64,000 nt of DNA from Maribacter thermophilus (GCF_001020565.1 NZ_LDAS01000001.1:3062520-3126519); one strand, 5' to 3'. Positions 10,860-19,990 are shown, numbered from the stretch's first letter. Program-made: numbers and translations. Notes: generated from the sequence alone by a model not told the origin.

Positions 10860-12250
10860 GGTATTTCTTTTTGTAGTTCTTTCAATCGGTTAATTTTATC
10901 ATCCCTATAAAAAAGGTTCATCGTTTCAAACGGGATTATTTTATTGTCTTTGTTCACGATATGGACACATGATTTTTTGATTGCCCTCACATCAAAATTG
11001 TGGGCGTCTACGAACTGCATTATGATGATACGAAAAAGATTGTCGTACCCCAATTCGGGGGCATCTATTTCGGGTAGGCAGCACATGATGCTTTGTAGGT
11101 TTTCCGATGCTTTCTCTACCGAGTTACCGGTACTAAAAAGGGCAATCATTTTTCCGTGCAGTTGCTCGTCTTGTTCGTAGATGATGGTATTTTTTCCTTC
11201 GTTCAATAGATCATCGGGGTTGATATATCGGGTCAAAGGGCTTACTTCATCATCTATCTTTAAGGCATAGGCCATGACCAGGGCATCGGGGTTGCAGGGT
11301 ACCGGTATTAGATCGTCGGGTTCAAAAATAGGGGACTGCTCCAGTATTTTTCTACGCACCTCTGTTAGGGTAATTCTATTTTCATCGACATCAAAATTCT
11401 CTAAACGCCCGGCGATCTGTGTAGGTTGAAAGGTAACTCCCCGCACGCATTTTTGACGAAGGGCAAAGTCTATGGTCTCACCCATTTCATGGTCGTTAAG
11501 GCCTTTTTGAAGCGTAACCACCAAGGTTGTGGAAAGGTTCAACCTATTTAGGTGCTCCAGTGCCTTTAAACGAATGTCGGCCAAATCTGCCCCTCGTAGG
11601 GTTTGTAAAACCTCGTTGTTCAAGGAATCGAACTGCAGGTAAATCTCAAAATCTGGCATATAGGTCGCCAGTTTCTCGGCAAATCCAAAGTCCTTCGCAA
11701 TTTTTATACCGTTGGTGTTCACCATCAAATGGCGAATGGGCAAAGTTTTACAGTAGTCCAGAATTTCAAAGAAATCGGGGTGTAGGGTGGGTTCGCCACC
11801 GCTGAGCTGTACCACATCGGGCTCGCCTTCGTTCTTTACGATGGCATCCAACATCGATTTTACCTCTTCCAATGTACGGTGCCTGCCATAGGTGGGCGAT
11901 GACCCGGCATAGCAGGTAGGGCAGGTAAGGTTGCAACGGTCTGTTAGCTCCACCACGGTTAGGCATGAGTGCTGTTCGTGATCGGGGCACAGGCCACAAT
12001 CGTAGGGGCAACCGTAATGTGTTTTCGTATTAAAGGTTTTCGGGTACTCCGATGCTTTGTTGTAGTTTCGTATGTTTTTGTAATATTCGATATCGTCGGC
12101 AATAAGCACTTTTGAGGTTCCGTGCTCAGGGCAACGTTTTAGCATATATACCTTTTCATTTTCAAAAATAATCTTGGCATCCACCCTTCTTAAACACTCA
12201 GGGCAAAGGCTTAGTGTAAAATCATAATACACGTAATTTTTTTCGGGCAT
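10856..12250 (-). CDS. Radical SAM protein of the MJ0619/tetraether-synthase (Tes)-like family
   Basis: 464 residues. The SAM-cluster motif is CX3CX2C at Cys106, Cys110 and Cys113 ('DRCNLTCPTCYAG'), followed by 'LSGGEPTLHP' (about 149-157). Ahead of it lie extra cysteines: CPEC at 16/19, 'CPEHG' at 40, and 'GCPYDCGLCPDHEQHSC' (81, 85, 88, 96). This arrangement is the hallmark I know from MJ0619 and archaeal tetraether lipid synthases, which carry several metal sites and join lipid chains by C-C bonds. More cysteines occur near the C-terminus ('IMCCLPE', 'KSCVHIV'). The gene overlaps the Lgt-like gene upstream by 29 bp and is coupled to the small membrane protein downstream. A lipid substrate is inferred from family and context, not shown. 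Confidence 0.8.
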   Translation of the reverse strand: MPEKNYVYYDFTLSLCPECLRRVDAKIIFENEKVYMLKRCPEHGTSKVLIADDIEYYKNIRNYNKASEYPKTFNTKTHYGCPYDCGLCPDHEQHSCLTVVELTDRCNLTCPTCYAGSSPTYGRHRTLEEVKSMLDAIVKNEGEPDVVQLSGGEPTLHPDFFEILDYCKTLPIRHLMVNTNGIKIAKDFGFAEKLATYMPDFEIYLQFDSLNNEVLQTLRGADLADIRLKALEHLNRLNLSTTLVVTLQKGLNDHEMGETIDFALRQKCVRGVTFQPTQIAGRLENFDVDENRITLTEVRRKILEQSPIFEPDDLIPVPCNPDALVMAYALKIDDEVSPLTRYINPDDLLNEGKNTIIYEQDEQLHGKMIALFSTGNSVEKASENLQSIMCCLPEIDAPELGYDNLFRIIIMQFVDAHNFDVRAIKKSCVHIVNKDNKIIPFETMNLFYRDDKINRLKELQKEIP

Positions 12251-12983
12251 AGGACAGTCCTTGACGGATGAATTTAAAATAGTAAAGAAGACAAATTAAA
12301 CATAATATTTGAATGCTACTGAGTCCTGCGATGAAAAACGTATTGGGTTTTAGGAACTCTATAAAGAATCTAAAAGTAAAGTAGCTGACCATAAAAAACT
12401 TAAAATAGGCCCCGCTTTCAAGGGGAACGAATTTCTTTTGGCCATACTTCATGGTGATGAACAAGAAAACCATAAAAACAACCTCATATAGGGCAATGGG
12501 GTGTCTTGCAACACCGTCCCCCAGATTCATCCCCATAAAGAAAGTAGTGGGTTTTCCGTAGGTAAATTCTTTTACACCCAATAAAAAACAACCGATACGA
12601 CCGATGATGATTCCTAAAATAATGGGTAGGGTAAACAGGTCGCCCGATGACTGTTTTTCGCCTATTATCTTTTTGGCGAGTTCCACTCCTAGGAGACCAC
12701 CGAACAAACCGCCCATAATGGTCTTGTTGTTCAAGATGGCCAACCAGCCTTGTTGCCAGTGCAATACGGGGTTTTCGAAAAAGGCGACCAAGCGTGAAAA
12801 TAACAAGGCCCCAAAAATGGCCCCTATAATTATGGACAGCCGATTGTTCGATGATATGGGATCATTGCTTCTTTTCCGTAAGAAAACGTAATACCTAAAA
12901 GCGATGAAAAAAGCCAGGTATTCCAACACTAGGTGTACATTCACCTTGGTGCCGAACAGTATAGGCTCGTAGGGAATAGTCAT
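12222..12983 (-). CDS. Prolipoprotein diacylglyceryl transferase (Lgt)-like membrane protein lacking the catalytic His motif
   Basis: 253 residues with about seven membrane helices. Lgt-like signatures are present in order: 'MGGLFGGLLG' (equivalent to HGGLIG), 'GRIGCFLLG' (GRIGNFING), 'RHPIALYE' (RHPSQLYE) and 'FRFFIEFLKP' (RFxxEFxR). The His of the HGG motif, needed by true Lgt, is replaced by Met, so ordinary lipoprotein maturation is unlikely. It is the first gene of the operon with the Tes-like radical SAM gene. A role in handling a phosphatidylglycerol-type lipid is inference. Confidence 0.75.
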   Translation of the reverse strand: MTIPYEPILFGTKVNVHLVLEYLAFFIAFRYYVFLRKRSNDPISSNNRLSIIIGAIFGALLFSRLVAFFENPVLHWQQGWLAILNNKTIMGGLFGGLLGVELAKKIIGEKQSSGDLFTLPIILGIIIGRIGCFLLGVKEFTYGKPTTFFMGMNLGDGVARHPIALYEVVFMVFLFITMKYGQKKFVPLESGAYFKFFMVSYFTFRFFIEFLKPNTFFIAGLSSIQILCLICLLYYFKFIRQGLSYARKKLRVL

Positions 12984-13011
12984 CCTTTATGTTCCTTTTA
13001 AGAAGGGTCTG

Positions 13012-14121
13012 CTACTCTTGCCACTCGGCTATGAACAAATTGGTATCCCTATTGCCCCCATTGTTGCGATTGCTCGAAAAGGCCAAATATTTGCCATCGT
13101 TTGAAAACACGGGAAAGGCATCAAAGGTTTTACCGTGGGTAACGCGCTCCAGGTTCTTACCATCGATATCGATTAGGTATAGGTTAAACGGAAACCCTTT
13201 CTCGGCCTCAAAATTACTTGAGAACAATATTTTTTTTCCGGATGGATGAAAGAACGGACTCCAATTGGCATTGCCCAAGAAGGTGAGTTGCCTTAGGTTG
13301 CTTCCGTCCGCATCGCATATAAAAAGCTCCATTTCGGTAGGTTCTACCAGGCCTTCTGCCAATAGGTCCTTATATTTTTTTATGGCTTCGGGCGTTTTTG
13401 GGCGAGATGCCCTAAAGATCAATTGGGTTCCATCGGGAGAAAAGAAGGCACCACCGTCGTAACCCAGCTCGTTGGTGATCTGTTTCACGTCCGAACCGTC
13501 CAAATTCATGGTATACAGCTCTAGGTCACCACTTCTATCAGAGGTAAAGACAATTTTATCGCCTTTGGGCGAGACCGTAGCCTCGGCATCGTAACCCGGC
13601 TCATCGGTCAATTGGGCCGTAATATTTCCTTCGAGGTCCGAAACAAAAATATCGAAGGTATCGTAAACGGGCCATACATAGTTTCCATTTTTACGCAGGG
13701 GAACCTCGGGGCACTCCTTATCCGCCAAATGGGTAGAGCCGTAGACAAAATGTTTGTTATCGGGTAAAAAATAGGCGCAGGTCGTACGGCCAAAACCAGT
13801 ACTTATCATAGGGGGCCTAATGCTATCGTTGAAGCTTTGGTCCACATTCATCAAGAACATCTGGTCGCAGTTTAAACCCCAAGCCTCGTTGTTCGATTGA
13901 AAGACCAATTGTTTATCGTCCCAGCTCCAATACGCTTCGGCATTGTCTCCCCCAAAGGTAATCTGACGGATGCTCTTAAAATGTTTTTCCTCGGGGTAGA
14001 TCAGGGTATCGGCACCGGCCATAATAGAGGTTGATTCTTCTTTTTGGGGTGCGGTATTCTTGGGTTCCGACTTGCAGCTTCCCAATAAACATAGGCTTCC
14101 TAAAATAAATAAAAGTCTCAT
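13012..14121 (-). CDS. TolB-like beta-propeller (PD40) lipoprotein
   Basis: 369 residues with an SPII signal peptide and lipobox 'LLGSC' (Cys16). The rest is repeated PD40/WD40-like blades: 'AYWSWDDKQLVFQSN', 'AEATVSPKGDKIVFTSDRSGDLELYTMNLDGSDVKQIT', 'GGAFFSPDGTQLIFRASR', 'WSPFFHPSGKKILFSSN' and 'FPVFSNDGKYLAFSSNRN'. Probably an envelope lipoprotein acting as a propeller scaffold; no enzyme motif is visible. Transcribed divergently from the M28 peptidase gene, with a very short gap between them. Confidence 0.82.
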   Translation of the reverse strand: MRLLFILGSLCLLGSCKSEPKNTAPQKEESTSIMAGADTLIYPEEKHFKSIRQITFGGDNAEAYWSWDDKQLVFQSNNEAWGLNCDQMFLMNVDQSFNDSIRPPMISTGFGRTTCAYFLPDNKHFVYGSTHLADKECPEVPLRKNGNYVWPVYDTFDIFVSDLEGNITAQLTDEPGYDAEATVSPKGDKIVFTSDRSGDLELYTMNLDGSDVKQITNELGYDGGAFFSPDGTQLIFRASRPKTPEAIKKYKDLLAEGLVEPTEMELFICDADGSNLRQLTFLGNANWSPFFHPSGKKILFSSNFEAEKGFPFNLYLIDIDGKNLERVTHGKTFDAFPVFSNDGKYLAFSSNRNNGGNRDTNLFIAEWQE

Positions 14122-14154
14122 GGAGTATGTGTATTTTTGTCAAAAATACACGCT

Positions 14155-15381
14155 ATGTTACGCAATCAAATATTTTTATACATCTTTTTTGCGGTGCTGT
14201 TATCCTGTAAACAGGAAAAAGAGGTAGCCGTAAGTATGCAAGACGATGTTGTCTTTTTGGCAAGTGATAGCCTACAGGGCCGTGAAACAGGTACCCCCTA
14301 CGAAATACAGGCGGCAGATTATTTACAAGGGCGTATGAAGCAGATCGGATTGGCACCAAAAGGAAACAAGGGTACTTATTTTCAGACATTTAGCTTTAAA
14401 CCCAAGAAAGACCCGCATTCCGAAGTGCAGTTTGTAGCTGGCGATAGCACCATTACTGGAACCAATGTAATCGGGTATGTAGATAATAAAGCGGATAAAA
14501 CAGTGATTATAGGCGCCCATTACGATCATTTGGGCATGGGGGGCGAAGGTTCATTGTATGCCGATGGAGAGGCAATCCATAACGGGGCCGATGACAATGC
14601 CAGCGGAGTGGCCGTATTGTTGGACCTGGCAAAAAAACTTAAGGATAGCGTTACGGGAAGCAATTATTTGTTCATCGCTTTTTCGGGCGAGGAAATGGGA
14701 CTTTTGGGAAGTAATTATTTTTCTAAAAACCCGACCATCGATTTGAAAAAGGTGAACTACATGATCAATATGGATATGGTGGGCAGGCTAAGGGAAGACA
14801 AGACCCTATCCATTAGTGGAACAGGTACCGCCCCTATTTGGCCTCAGGTACTAAATGCCAATAACCCCGGGTTTAAGCTGGTCTTGAGCGAGTCTGGTGT
14901 AGGCCCTAGCGACCATACCTCATTTTATTTGCAGAATATTCCCGTGTTGCATTTTTTTACGGGGCAACATAAAGATTATCACAAACCTTCCGACGATTCC
15001 GACAAATTGAACTACAAGGGCATGGAAATGATCAGTGATTATATTTTGGATGTTATCGCTGACCTTGACGACGATGCCAAACTTGCCTTTCGCGAAACCA
15101 AGAACGAAAGCGAGGACACCCCTAGGTTCAAGGTGGCCCTAGGTGTAATGCCCGATTATTTGTTCGACGGAAAGGGCATGCGTATCGATGGGGTCACCAA
15201 AGGAAAACCCGCAGCAGCTGCAGGTCTACAAAAGGGCGATGTCGTGGTTAAATTGGGCGACAGTACCGTAGTGGATATGATGAGCTATATGCGGGCACTT
15301 TCGATTTTTGAGGAAGGAAACGAAACGGAAGTAACGGTAGACCGAAACGGAGAAAAGATAACTACGAAAATTACGTTCTAA
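14155..15381 (+). CDS. M28 family aminopeptidase-like lipoprotein with C-terminal PDZ domain
   Basis: About 408 residues. The signal peptide ends in a lipobox 'AVLLSC'. The M28 metal ligands are visible: 'IIGAHYDHLGMG' (His/Asp), 'NGADDNASGVAV' (Asp), 'FSGEEMGLLGSNYF' (catalytic Glu), 'INMDMVG' (Asp) and a late 'HFFTGQHKDYH' (His). Residues about 325-405 are a PDZ domain ('GVTKGKPAAAAGLQKGDVVVKLGD'). It should be an envelope zinc aminopeptidase. I used the ATG at 14155, which gives a proper signal peptide. An extension to TTG at 14137 is possible. Confidence 0.88.
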   Translation: MLRNQIFLYIFFAVLLSCKQEKEVAVSMQDDVVFLASDSLQGRETGTPYEIQAADYLQGRMKQIGLAPKGNKGTYFQTFSFKPKKDPHSEVQFVAGDSTITGTNVIGYVDNKADKTVIIGAHYDHLGMGGEGSLYADGEAIHNGADDNASGVAVLLDLAKKLKDSVTGSNYLFIAFSGEEMGLLGSNYFSKNPTIDLKKVNYMINMDMVGRLREDKTLSISGTGTAPIWPQVLNANNPGFKLVLSESGVGPSDHTSFYLQNIPVLHFFTGQHKDYHKPSDDSDKLNYKGMEMISDYILDVIADLDDDAKLAFRETKNESEDTPRFKVALGVMPDYLFDGKGMRIDGVTKGKPAAAAGLQKGDVVVKLGDSTVVDMMSYMRALSIFEEGNETEVTVDRNGEKITTKITF

Positions 15382-15420
15382 ATAAGCGTATTTTTGCATC
15401 CTTAAAATCAAAACTATTAT

Positions 15421-16419
15421 ATGCCCAAGATAGGCGACATAGAATTACCTGATTTTCCTTTATTGCTTGCACCGATGGAAGATGTAAGCGATCCACCTTT
15501 TCGTGCCCTGTGCAAAGAGAACGGTGCCGATGTGGTGTATACCGAGTTTATTTCTTCGGAAGGGTTGATTCGCGATGCCGCAAAGAGCGTCATGAAGTTG
15601 GATATTTATGAAAAAGAGCGTCCGGTAGGCATTCAGATATTTGGTGCCAACCTCGATTCTATGTTGCAATCGGTAGAAATTGTGGAGAAATCGAACCCCG
15701 ACATCATAGATATCAATTTTGGGTGCCCTGTGAAAAAAGTAGTGAGCAAGGGTGCCGGAGCCGGTATTTTAAAGGATGTAGAGCTTATGGTCTCTTTGAC
15801 CAAGGCCATGGTGGAACGCACCAAGCTGCCCATTACCGTGAAAACTCGTTTGGGATGGGACGAAAGCTCGATCAAGATCGTTGAGGTCGCCGAGCGTTTG
15901 CAAGATGTGGGGTGCAAGGCCATTGCCATTCACGGCCGTACCCGAGCACAGATGTACAAGGGTAATGCGGACTGGCGGCCTATTGCAGAGGTAAAGAACA
16001 ATCCGCGGATGCATATTCCCGTATTTGGCAACGGGGACGTAGATACGCCCGAGGCCGCCAAGAAAATGCGGGACGAATACGGATTGGATGGGGCCATGAT
16101 CGGCCGTGCCAGTATTGGTTACCCTTGGTTTTTTAACGAGGTAAAGCACTATTTTAAAACGGGAGAGCATATGGCACCGCCCAATATGAAAGCCCGGGTA
16201 GAAGCCGCAAGAAGGCATTTGCAAATGGCCATTGATTGGAAAGGGGAAAAACTGGGGGTTTTTGAGACCCGCAGGCATTATACCAATTATTTTAAGGGCA
16301 TTCCCAACTTTAAGGAATACCGTATGAAAATGGTCACCAGTGACGATGCGGCCGATGTGTTCGCCGCCTTTGATGAGGTGTTGGACAAATTTGGCGACTA
16401 CGAGTTCGTTTCCCAGTAG
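15421..16419 (+). CDS. dusB: tRNA-dihydrouridine synthase (DusB-type)
   Basis: 332 residues, normal for the family. FMN-binding TIM barrel with 'LLAPMEDVSDPPFRALCKE' at the N-terminus, the catalytic-Cys motif 'DINFGCPVKKVVSKGAGAGIL', 'TVKTRLGWD', 'AIHGRTRAQMYKGNADW' and 'GAMIGRASIGYPWFF'. It reduces specific uridines in tRNA. It lies 39 bp after the peptidase gene, same strand. Confidence 0.95.
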   Translation: MPKIGDIELPDFPLLLAPMEDVSDPPFRALCKENGADVVYTEFISSEGLIRDAAKSVMKLDIYEKERPVGIQIFGANLDSMLQSVEIVEKSNPDIIDINFGCPVKKVVSKGAGAGILKDVELMVSLTKAMVERTKLPITVKTRLGWDESSIKIVEVAERLQDVGCKAIAIHGRTRAQMYKGNADWRPIAEVKNNPRMHIPVFGNGDVDTPEAAKKMRDEYGLDGAMIGRASIGYPWFFNEVKHYFKTGEHMAPPNMKARVEAARRHLQMAIDWKGEKLGVFETRRHYTNYFKGIPNFKEYRMKMVTSDDAADVFAAFDEVLDKFGDYEFVSQ

Positions 16420-16450
16420 CCCTTCATTCTAAAAAAAGGGATTATTCTTT

Positions 16451-17548
16451 TTAAAGAGCTTTCAATATTTGGGCCGAAAGATGTTTTACATAGCCATTGG
16501 AGAATTTTCTCTCACCGGTATCTTCCCTATAATTCTCTAAATAGCCCCCATATTGTTGTAACAAATTGTTTTTTGCCCCTTTTGTTGCGGCCGACTTTAT
16601 ATCTAACTCCAAAGCCTTCTTCAAATAGCTTTGGGCATTGTTGAAATCTTCGGTCATTATAGACAGGTTATACAAGTTCATTAAAATGCCCCATTTTATC
16701 TTTTTTATTTTCTTGTCCGGGCTGACATAATCGGACAAAAGACCTTTCCAATAATCAAGGTGAGCGTTTATTTGCTGTTTGTTGGCCCTTAGATCTTTAA
16801 TGGAGCTAAAACTAGCGTCGCATAAAGAGACCAAATTATTTAATTGTTCTTCGGTCTCGTTGGTAAGGGCTTTGTTCTTCTTGTCCTTTATATAATAGAA
16901 ACTTTGGTATTCTTTAGCCATATGGTTATCGTATATATCCTTGATCGTACCGGTAACTTTTTTTAGAAAATTTTCACCCAGTTTTATGTCCAGATATTTT
17001 TTGATGGTATACGCACTTATGTCCGGCACCACGGGATCCCCTTCCAAATCCAAGTACTTTTCTTTTTCCTTAACAGGAAAACTTATAGTGGTAGGTATTT
17101 TTGTGCCACGTACATCCGCTTTTGGTAAAATAGGGATCTCCCAGAACTGGGTCAGTTCTTCGTTGTAATAAAAGAGCAGTTTTACACTTGCCCTTTCTTT
17201 GGGTAAAATATCTATAGTATAGGTCTTGTCATCGGCAGGGGCAATGGTACCCTTAACATCGAGTACATCAACAGAAATACCGCTTACCGCCACAAATATA
17301 TCCGGTGCCTCATCACCCTTGATTTTTCTAAAACCTTCTAGCTGCAGCTCTTTTTTAAATTCATCATTGCTAAAGTTCATAACCTCACCGGTGCCAAGTA
17401 CCAATTCTGCCCAATAGGTTTCCACATCTTTTGGGGCCACTTGGTTGGCGTAATTTGGCATGGTAACCGTAATTCCTTTTGTTTTTAAAGATTGTGCCTG
17501 TGATTGTATAAAAGAGAAGAAGGCAAAAAGAAGAATATAATATTTCAT
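16451..17548 (-). CDS. Secreted protein of unknown function
   Basis: 365 residues with a signal peptide ('FFSFIQSQAQ/SLK'). The mature part starts 'KTKGITVTMPNYANQVAPKDVETYW' and has beta-rich N-terminal and helical C-terminal halves. The latter ('MNLYNLSIMTEDFNNAQSYLKKALELDIKSAA') reads like a TPR hairpin. I do not recognise a named family. Probably periplasmic or cell-surface. Monocistronic and convergent with dusB. Confidence 0.7.
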   Translation of the reverse strand: MKYYILLFAFFSFIQSQAQSLKTKGITVTMPNYANQVAPKDVETYWAELVLGTGEVMNFSNDEFKKELQLEGFRKIKGDEAPDIFVAVSGISVDVLDVKGTIAPADDKTYTIDILPKERASVKLLFYYNEELTQFWEIPILPKADVRGTKIPTTISFPVKEKEKYLDLEGDPVVPDISAYTIKKYLDIKLGENFLKKVTGTIKDIYDNHMAKEYQSFYYIKDKKNKALTNETEEQLNNLVSLCDASFSSIKDLRANKQQINAHLDYWKGLLSDYVSPDKKIKKIKWGILMNLYNLSIMTEDFNNAQSYLKKALELDIKSAATKGAKNNLLQQYGGYLENYREDTGERKFSNGYVKHLSAQILKAL

Positions 17549-17718
17549 TGTAATAAGGGGACTAAACAGTTTTCGACTTTGTTCAAAAAAATAAGAATTC
17601 CTATTTGTGAATAAGGTATAATTTTTTTGACAAATAACAATTGTAGTAGTCTAAAAACTAGGCAGTAAGGGTTTTTGTCTAGATGAAAAACACCATTTAA
17701 AAAGAAGTGCGGTACTAC

Positions 17719-18924
17719 TTAATTGACCACCAGTTTCTTATTGATTCTACTGCTGGCAATTTTAGAGGCAATAACCCCCAGCACCAAAATGGTGGCCAAA
17801 ACAATAAGCACGTTGATCAATTTATATTCTACGGGATAGGGTAACGATGGGGTAATTTTTAACCACCCGAACATTAGCTGTGTCCAAATAAGTAGAGAGC
17901 CCAACAACACACCTATAACACCCCCAAGTCCTGTAACCAATAGCCCTTGCACAAAATAGATATGCCGAAGCTCTTTAATGGTAGTACCCATGCTGTACAG
18001 TGTTTTAGAATTTTGTTGCTTGTCTAAAATCATCATGATAATGGCCCCCACAACATTGAACAAGGCGATGATGAGTACCAGGGTAAAAATAAGGTAGGTC
18101 GCCATGTTCTCGGTATTCAGCATTTTATACAGCGTGCTGTTCAGTTCTTGCCTGTTCTTTAAAACAATATTGTCGCCCAGCACCGATTGTATGTCAGATC
18201 GCAGTTGGGCAATATCGGCGGTGCTGTCTACCTTAAAATTAATGCCTGAAATTTGATCCGGACCTTTTTCCAGTAGGGCCTGTGTCAACGAAAGGTCCGC
18301 GAACACATACTTGTTGTCCAGATCGGCCTCTACGGCATATACACCGCCTATTACAACGGGTAGTTGGTTGTAAAGCGAACTTACCCCCTGCTGCGAGATA
18401 GACCCTTCCCCGGGCTTAAAGGCATAAATCTGCATCGGACTAATAAATTGGTTGATCGTAACCCCCAGAATATTGGCGATACCGATGCCCGAAACCACTT
18501 GTTGCTCATTAATGGTCCAGTCGCCGATGTACAAGATACTATCGGTATTGATCACCTTGGTGTAATTGGAGTCGATTCCCTTGATATAGGCAATATGGTT
18601 TTTGCCCCGATGTTCCAGATATACCTTTTCCTCTATTTCTTTAGAATAGGAAGCAAGGCCTTTAATGCTTTTAAGTTGGGTTTCCTGCTCTGGGGTAATG
18701 GTAAAAAACTTACCGGTAACGGGCAGGGCCTTTAGTTCGGGGTCGAACGAATTTGTAAAGGAAAGGCTAAACGTTTTAAGTCCGGCGAAACCGGACAATA
18801 CAATGAACAGTGCGGCCGATCCAATTACGATTACCAAAAAGGTAATGAAATTTATAATGTTTACCGCATTCTGCGAGCTCTTAGAGCGCACATATCTTTT
18901 AGCGATATATAATGGAAAGTTCAA
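17719..18924 (-). CDS. ABC transporter permease of the LolC/LolE/FtsX type
   Basis: 401 residues. Begins 'MNFPLYIAKRYVRSKSSQNAVNIINFITF', the typical LolC/E start, with one N-terminal membrane helix, a large periplasmic domain (about 50-260) and three C-terminal helices typical of FtsX permeases ('GAIIMMILDKQQNSKTLYSMGTTIKELRHIYFVQGLLVTGLGGVIGVLLG'). Start is TTG: the upstream codons run directly into the rbfA stop 4 bp away, and no ATG fits. It forms an operon with rbfA, a common flavobacterial arrangement. The ATPase subunit is not nearby. Confidence 0.88.
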   Translation of the reverse strand: MNFPLYIAKRYVRSKSSQNAVNIINFITFLVIVIGSAALFIVLSGFAGLKTFSLSFTNSFDPELKALPVTGKFFTITPEQETQLKSIKGLASYSKEIEEKVYLEHRGKNHIAYIKGIDSNYTKVINTDSILYIGDWTINEQQVVSGIGIANILGVTINQFISPMQIYAFKPGEGSISQQGVSSLYNQLPVVIGGVYAVEADLDNKYVFADLSLTQALLEKGPDQISGINFKVDSTADIAQLRSDIQSVLGDNIVLKNRQELNSTLYKMLNTENMATYLIFTLVLIIALFNVVGAIIMMILDKQQNSKTLYSMGTTIKELRHIYFVQGLLVTGLGGVIGVLLGSLLIWTQLMFGWLKITPSLPYPVEYKLINVLIVLATILVLGVIASKIASSRINKKLVVN

Positions 18925-18927
18925 GAA

Positions 18928-19320
18928 TCAGGATTTTTTTCTTTTAGGCAATAAATCTCGGTTCTCGATCGGGTTCTCCTCTCTTTTTAACGACTTTTCT
19001 ATTTTTTCGATGTACTCTAAAGAGTCGTCCAGGTAAAAGAGAAGTTCTGGCACCCTTCGCAATTGGTTTCTGGTACGTTGGGCCAGTTCGTGCTTAATAA
19101 GGGGCTGGTTAGATTTAATGCCCTCTAAAAGTTCTGCGGCCTGCTCGTTAGGAAAAATGCTAACGTACACCTTTGCTATAGACAGGTCGGTGGTTACCGA
19201 CACTTTCGATACCGATATCAAGGTGCTTCTAAGACCGCCTTCAATGGCTGCCTTTTGCAGAATATCCACAATGTCTTTTTGTATTACTCCGGCTATTTTA
19301 CGTTGTCTTTGCGTTTCCAT
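18928..19320 (-). CDS. rbfA: Ribosome-binding factor A
   Basis: 130 residues from ATG at 19320, giving the family start 'METQRQRKIAGVIQKDIVDILQKAA'. A further in-frame ATG at 19335 would add 5 residues. Contains the KH-like core 'LISVSKVSVTTDLSIAKVYVSIFP' and 'ELAQRTRNQLRRVPELLFYLDDSLEY'. It matures the 16S rRNA 5' end in the 30S subunit. First gene of the rbfA-permease pair. Confidence 0.95.
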   Translation of the reverse strand: METQRQRKIAGVIQKDIVDILQKAAIEGGLRSTLISVSKVSVTTDLSIAKVYVSIFPNEQAAELLEGIKSNQPLIKHELAQRTRNQLRRVPELLFYLDDSLEYIEKIEKSLKREENPIENRDLLPKRKKS

Positions 19321-19409
19321 AGGACAAAAATACATAGAATAGTATGTATTTTAGTAAAATAAAGAAAAGCATCCGATTCTTTCTCGGATACGCACAAAAA
19401 ATTACGAAG

Positions 19410-19814
19410 GTGAAAAAGATAGAACATATTGGTATTGCCGTCAAAAATTTGGAAGAATCCAATGAGCTGTTCCACAAATTATTGGGTGGTGGGCCTTATA
19501 AAGAAGAAGAAGTGGCATCGGAGGGAGTGAAGACCTCTTTCTTTCAGAACGGACCCAATAAAATAGAATTATTGGAAGCTTTGGACAACACCGGGCCCAT
19601 TGCCAAGTTTTTAGAGAAAAAGGGAGAGGGCGTACACCATATCGCTTTTGAGGTAGATGATATTGTTTCTGAAATCGCCAGATTAAAAAAAGAAGGCTTC
19701 CATATCTTGAACGAGACCCCAAAAAAAGGGGCCGACAATAAATGGGTCGCTTTTGTACACCCCAAGACTACGAACGGGGTTTTGGTAGAGCTATGTCAAG
19801 AAATAAAGAAGTAG
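19410..19814 (+). CDS. mce: Methylmalonyl-CoA epimerase
   Basis: About 134 residues of VOC fold. Metal ligands are in 'KKIEHIGIAVKNLEES' (His), 'KIELLEAL' (Glu), 'EGVHHIAFEVDDI' (His) and 'NGVLVELCQ' (Glu). It interconverts the R and S forms of methylmalonyl-CoA. GTG at 19410 gives the usual start ('VKKIEHIGIAV'). The frame also opens at ATG 19344, which would add 22 basic residues that are atypical for the family. Confidence 0.9.
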   Translation: MKKIEHIGIAVKNLEESNELFHKLLGGGPYKEEEVASEGVKTSFFQNGPNKIELLEALDNTGPIAKFLEKKGEGVHHIAFEVDDIVSEIARLKKEGFHILNETPKKGADNKWVAFVHPKTTNGVLVELCQEIKK

Positions 19815-19872
19815 GTACGTTTTTGCTTGTGCCAAATAAAAATAAGTGGTAATATTGCATCCGCAAATTGCG

Positions 19873-19946
19873 GGTCCTATAGCTCAGCTGGTTAGAGCAC
19901 CTGACTCATAATCAGGGGGTCCATGGTTCGAGCCCATGTGGGACCA
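19873..19946 (+). tRNA. tRNA with CAT anticodon (elongator Met or lysidine-type Ile2)
   Basis: The cloverleaf folds by eye: acceptor GGTCCTA/TGGGACC, D arm from GCTC, anticodon stem CCTGA/TCAGG with loop CTCATAA (anticodon CAT), T arm CATGG-TTCGAGC-CCATG, discriminator A. The 3' CCA is not fully encoded. C-G pairs at positions 4-69 and 5-68 resemble TilS substrates, which leans towards tRNA-Ile2, but elongator Met is possible. The 3' half is the attachment site of the following element, which restores the gene on integration. Confidence 0.93.
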
Positions 19947-19947
19947 C
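19920..19947 (+). repeat. attL-type core repeat in the tRNA 3' end
   Basis: 28 bp identical to 35895-35922, starting TCCATGGTTCGAG and ending GGGACCAC. It covers the tRNA T arm and 3' acceptor strand, a classic tyrosine-integrase crossover site. The integrase gene starts 213 bp downstream. Confidence 0.92.
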
Positions 19948-19955
19948 CTCTATAA

Positions 19956-19990
19956 AAATCCAATCTATTCGTATAGGTTGGATTTTTTTG
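19956..19990 (+). terminator. Rho-independent terminator downstream of the tRNA (element-encoded)
   Basis: A 13-bp stem (AAATCCAATCTAT / ATAGGTTGGATTT, one G-T wobble) with loop TCGT is followed by a T tract. It lies just inside the element and replaces the tRNA's original terminator, which is now displaced to 35932-35958. Confidence 0.85.

Noticed and set aside
12222-12983. Calling the gene lgt (lipoprotein maturation)
   Set aside because: The essential His motif is replaced and the gene is tied to a radical SAM operon, so the housekeeping name was not used.
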